Made by a program: the position numbers and the translations under genes. From the NCBI GenBank assembly GCA_018894105.1, contig CM032128.1, positions 31,457,299 through 31,521,298 on the forward strand: DNA of 64,000 nt, in the 5' to 3' direction. This document shows, one piece after another, positions 61,316-64,000 of the stretch. The stretch's first letter is position 1; each line of letters starts with the position of its first letter. Below the pieces are notes generated by a model. That model worked only from the letters and a program-made list of their open reading frames with translations. It made no database searches and was not told the DNA's origin. Source of the stretch: Jacaranda mimosifolia (taxonomy: Eukaryota; Streptophyta; Magnoliopsida; Lamiales; Bignoniaceae).

Positions 61316-63716
61316 CTAGCCCATCCATAACTTCAAAACTTTATCCTTGCCACCAGATGCTACTTTCTCACCATCAGGACTCCAGTCAACTGCAAAAACC
61401 TGAAAACCAAAAAATGGTTGGTCATTCCCGGTTTCTCTTGTACAAACCCTCCAAAGAAAGACAAGATTAAGCAAAAAACTAGAATGAGAATATGTGTAAA
61501 TGAGCCAGAATGAGCTCAAACCCAGAGAGGGGGTTGGGGTTGGGGTGATTAAAGGCCTTACTTCATCTGCATGCCCTGGAAGATCTTGTTTCAACTTCTG
61601 TGTCCGGATATCCCAAACCTGTTAATAAGTTTCACTTCAGCAATCAATTTCACACCCAAAAAAATCAGCACCGTTGGCATCTTAGTAAGGTAAAATTGCA
61701 CAAAGGGTGTGCACATTTCATTCAAATGGAAAAGCTAAAGACATAAAACAAATTCGGAATCATTTGAAATTAGATTATAAATTCAACAGTAGAAAAGGGG
61801 ACTGACGGGATCGAGTCATACATTGTTGGAACAAATTAGCTAGAATTTCTTTTCATGGAATTCATCATAGAACATGCCTAGCAATTAGATTAGACCCCAA
61901 GTAAGTAATAGTACTATCAAGTATCTTTCTGTTTAATGCCAATGCTGCATTAAGGTTTCAGACCTGGAATTCTGTCCTTGCTTTCATTTACATCAAGTTA
62001 AATTATTGCCCAAGTGCAGTACAACTAATCTTTTTCAATTTATTTCATGTTGCAAGTTATGCCTAAAAAGCCTAGAAACATTCAACTTCCCTGAAGTTGT
62101 AACAATTCAACATTTTCTATTTTGTTGGCCTGGCATTAGTACACTCTTTTAGAAAAACAATAGTCTGAGGAAAAATTATTTGAGCGCGTATCAAAAGAAA
62201 CCTTACCTTTAGAGTTGAGTCTTTGCTCCCGCTCAAAAGCAGCCTACTGTCTGCAGACCAGCTGTAGCAAGACATGCTGATTAGACCCACACCCTGAAAA
62301 TGGATAGCTGTATAAAGCAAATAATTCTAACCTTACCTTATTTGATAGACAGGCCCAACATGACCACGGAAGGCTGCCACAAAATTTCCTGTGATTCCAT
62401 TCCATAATTTGACTGACTTGTCAAATGAGGCACTTGCAATCCATAGCCCATCAGGAGAAAAGTAAACATGATTTACAAGCTACAGCAGAAAAAAATTCCT
62501 AAATCAGGGATGAAGCACAAGGAAATATTCTTGTTCAAGTGAATAAGAACCAGTCTCTCACCACTAAAAAATCAAATATGCATAGAAGAGAATAGTTTGT
62601 GTTCAGCAAGCAAATAGTTTTGCTCACTTCCTACTTTTAGAGAGACTGAGAAAAGGAAATGAAGGTAGGGCAGAGAAAATTAAATGGGAAAAATGATCGC
62701 TGCACAATCACCATCTCTGCCAAGTCCACAACTTTTGTGATCTTACTCAATATATTGGGTGCCACTTCTGTCACTCCAGCCATCGCAAATTACAGGGAAG
62801 AAAAGGTCTCCCTCTTCACTACAGTTTCACATGTTGTTTATCAATTGTAGCTACTTGGGGTTAATGGTGATTGGACAGAATGGTGTGGAAGTAGGACACA
62901 AAATATGGGCAACAGGCAGTTTTATTCTATGCTGCTGTGGAAACATGGATGGACCTGGAGGGCCAGATAAAATCTAGGCTCTACGACCAGCTTTGTTTGT
63001 TGAAAAAGGTATTGAGCAAGGATTTGATAGTGCTATAACAATAACCTTAGGAGTGAAGAAGTTCAATTCTTGGGGCTGCTCAGGCTTAATAATGAATGCA
63101 TAAAAGCTATTGCTGTCAATACTAATAGGTGAAAATCATGGCTACCAACCATTTTTTTTATTTTTCCTCCTCTTCATAAATAGGGGTCGGGGGAAAAGAA
63201 AATCTTGTGTATTTTCATTTGGTTTAAGTAAAACATGGTAGTCATAAGACAGGCTATGCATCAGTATCTAGTTTATGCTTTCCTTTCTTCAGCATTTGCA
63301 CATTTTCTTAATGTAACCAGTAGTCTTCCATCCACCCAGCCCCTCGTTTTCTGCAATCTTCCATGCTTATGATAGCAAACATACATTTACTCTTAAGTAA
63401 ATTTTAGGAAAAGGAATCAAGTAACAGAAATATGTTTGGAAGCCATAGATCTCAATTTATCCAATTTATCCAGAAGAACACATTTTGAAGTGAGTTTAAT
63501 TCTCTTCAAGTATAGAGCTGGCGCTGATAATGTAATTGCAGAGGAAACAAGAAGTAACATGAAATCAAGTACTCATACCTGTTGATGACCAGTCATACGA
63601 GTTTTAGGGTGTTTGCTGACAGCAGGTTCCCAGAGGAACATGGTAAAATCATCTGAACCTGAGACCAACCTTTCAGGGGCACTGCCCTTCATCTTATTGT
63701 ACTTTTCTAAAGCAAC
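61316..63716 (-). CDS. NLE: Notchless homologue (NLE), C-terminal part
   Basis: WD40 protein that works with the AAA ATPase MDN1/Rea1 in maturation of the 60S ribosomal subunit. Five exons on the minus strand (63716-63579, 62479-62337, 62261-62207, 61618-61562 and 61399-61316) join in frame and encode the last 158 residues. Late WD repeats are clear: RLVSGSDDFTMFLWEP, KHPKTRMTGHQQ, LVNHVYFSPDGLWIASASFD, SVKLWNGITGNFVAAFRGH, WSADSRLLLSGSKDSTLK, VWDIRTQKLKQDLPGHADE and VFAVDWSPDGEKVASGGKD, ending KVLKLWMG as in known Notchless proteins. The N-terminal NLE domain and earlier WD repeats lie beyond the right edge. All visible junctions are GT-AG. Confidence 0.93.
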
Positions 63717-64000
63717 CTGGTGCAAAAAGGATGGAGCTTAAAACAGAGTCTCAAATAACAAATGCAGCCAACAAATGTAATCATTAAGTACACAAAAACC
63801 AATTGTATTTCAACTTTGAGGGGTTAACTCAGAAGGAAAGTGGAAAAAGGCAGAAGAGGAACTAGGAGGCAGGCTGAGCAATAACTTACTTTGGTATATA
63901 TGTTTTATTCACTACCTAATCTGCTTAGGGAAAGGATCTGAAAGTGACAATCTATTAGAGTAAAAAAAGATTCATGAATGGCTAAAAAGCTACTGCCAGA
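63717..64000 (-). other. Intron of the Notchless gene, cut by the window edge
   Basis: Upstream of the acceptor at 63717-63718 on the minus strand no further coding exon was recognised before the window ends. The sequence is AT-rich and intronic in character. Confidence 0.6.

Noticed and set aside
1..64000. tRNA, rRNA, CRISPR or bacterial-type operon structure
   Set aside because: None seen. Gene structure and repeats are those of a plant nuclear genome.

Overview
This is nuclear DNA from a flowering plant, almost certainly a eudicot. The evidence is intron-rich genes with GT-AG junctions and plant-only families (Aux/IAA, TGD1, a MIK1-type receptor kinase, a plant Vps62/DUF946 protein), set in AT-rich intergenic DNA full of miniature transposons and one endogenous pararetrovirus. 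I cannot name the species. All gene models were joined by hand from the sequence; every complete model gives an open frame of whole codons across all its exons.

Layout. 1-8237 (+): 3' part of PRP39, a U1 snRNP-associated splicing factor. 9918-16027 (+): a G3BP-like NTF2+RRM protein. 16773-18057 (-): a TPR-like protein of unknown function, with a GC-AG intron. 20814-23800 (+): a Vps62/DUF946 protein. 23.8-29.4 kb: AT-rich repeat zone with back-to-back and nested Tourist-like MITEs. 29447-about 35405 (+): a degraded endogenous caulimovirid with Gag-like region, zinc knuckle, protease, RT and RNase H, an unidentified in-frame downstream region, and a pararetrovirus-style promoter and poly(A) signal. 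35.4-38.9 kb: repeats. 38901-41021 (+): an Aux/IAA repressor of the IAA11/12/13 clade. 42587-46114 (-): MIK1-type LRR receptor kinase. 46.1-53.5 kb: gene-free repeat zone with hAT-like and Tourist-like MITEs and a tandem repeat split by a hAT-like insertion. 53567-56555 (+): the replication licensing factor CDT1, with E2F-like sites upstream. 59194-60397 (+): TGD1, the chloroplast lipid-import permease. 61316-63716 (-): 3' part of Notchless (NLE), a ribosome-biogenesis WD40 protein that continues past the right edge.

The host genes are unrelated housekeeping, signalling and lipid-transport genes and do not form a cluster. The most unusual material is the pararetrovirus copy with its unidentified downstream region, and a family of four hAT-like MITEs with GAGCTCG-rich ends. 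Three of those lie between genes and one is inside the MIK1 intron.
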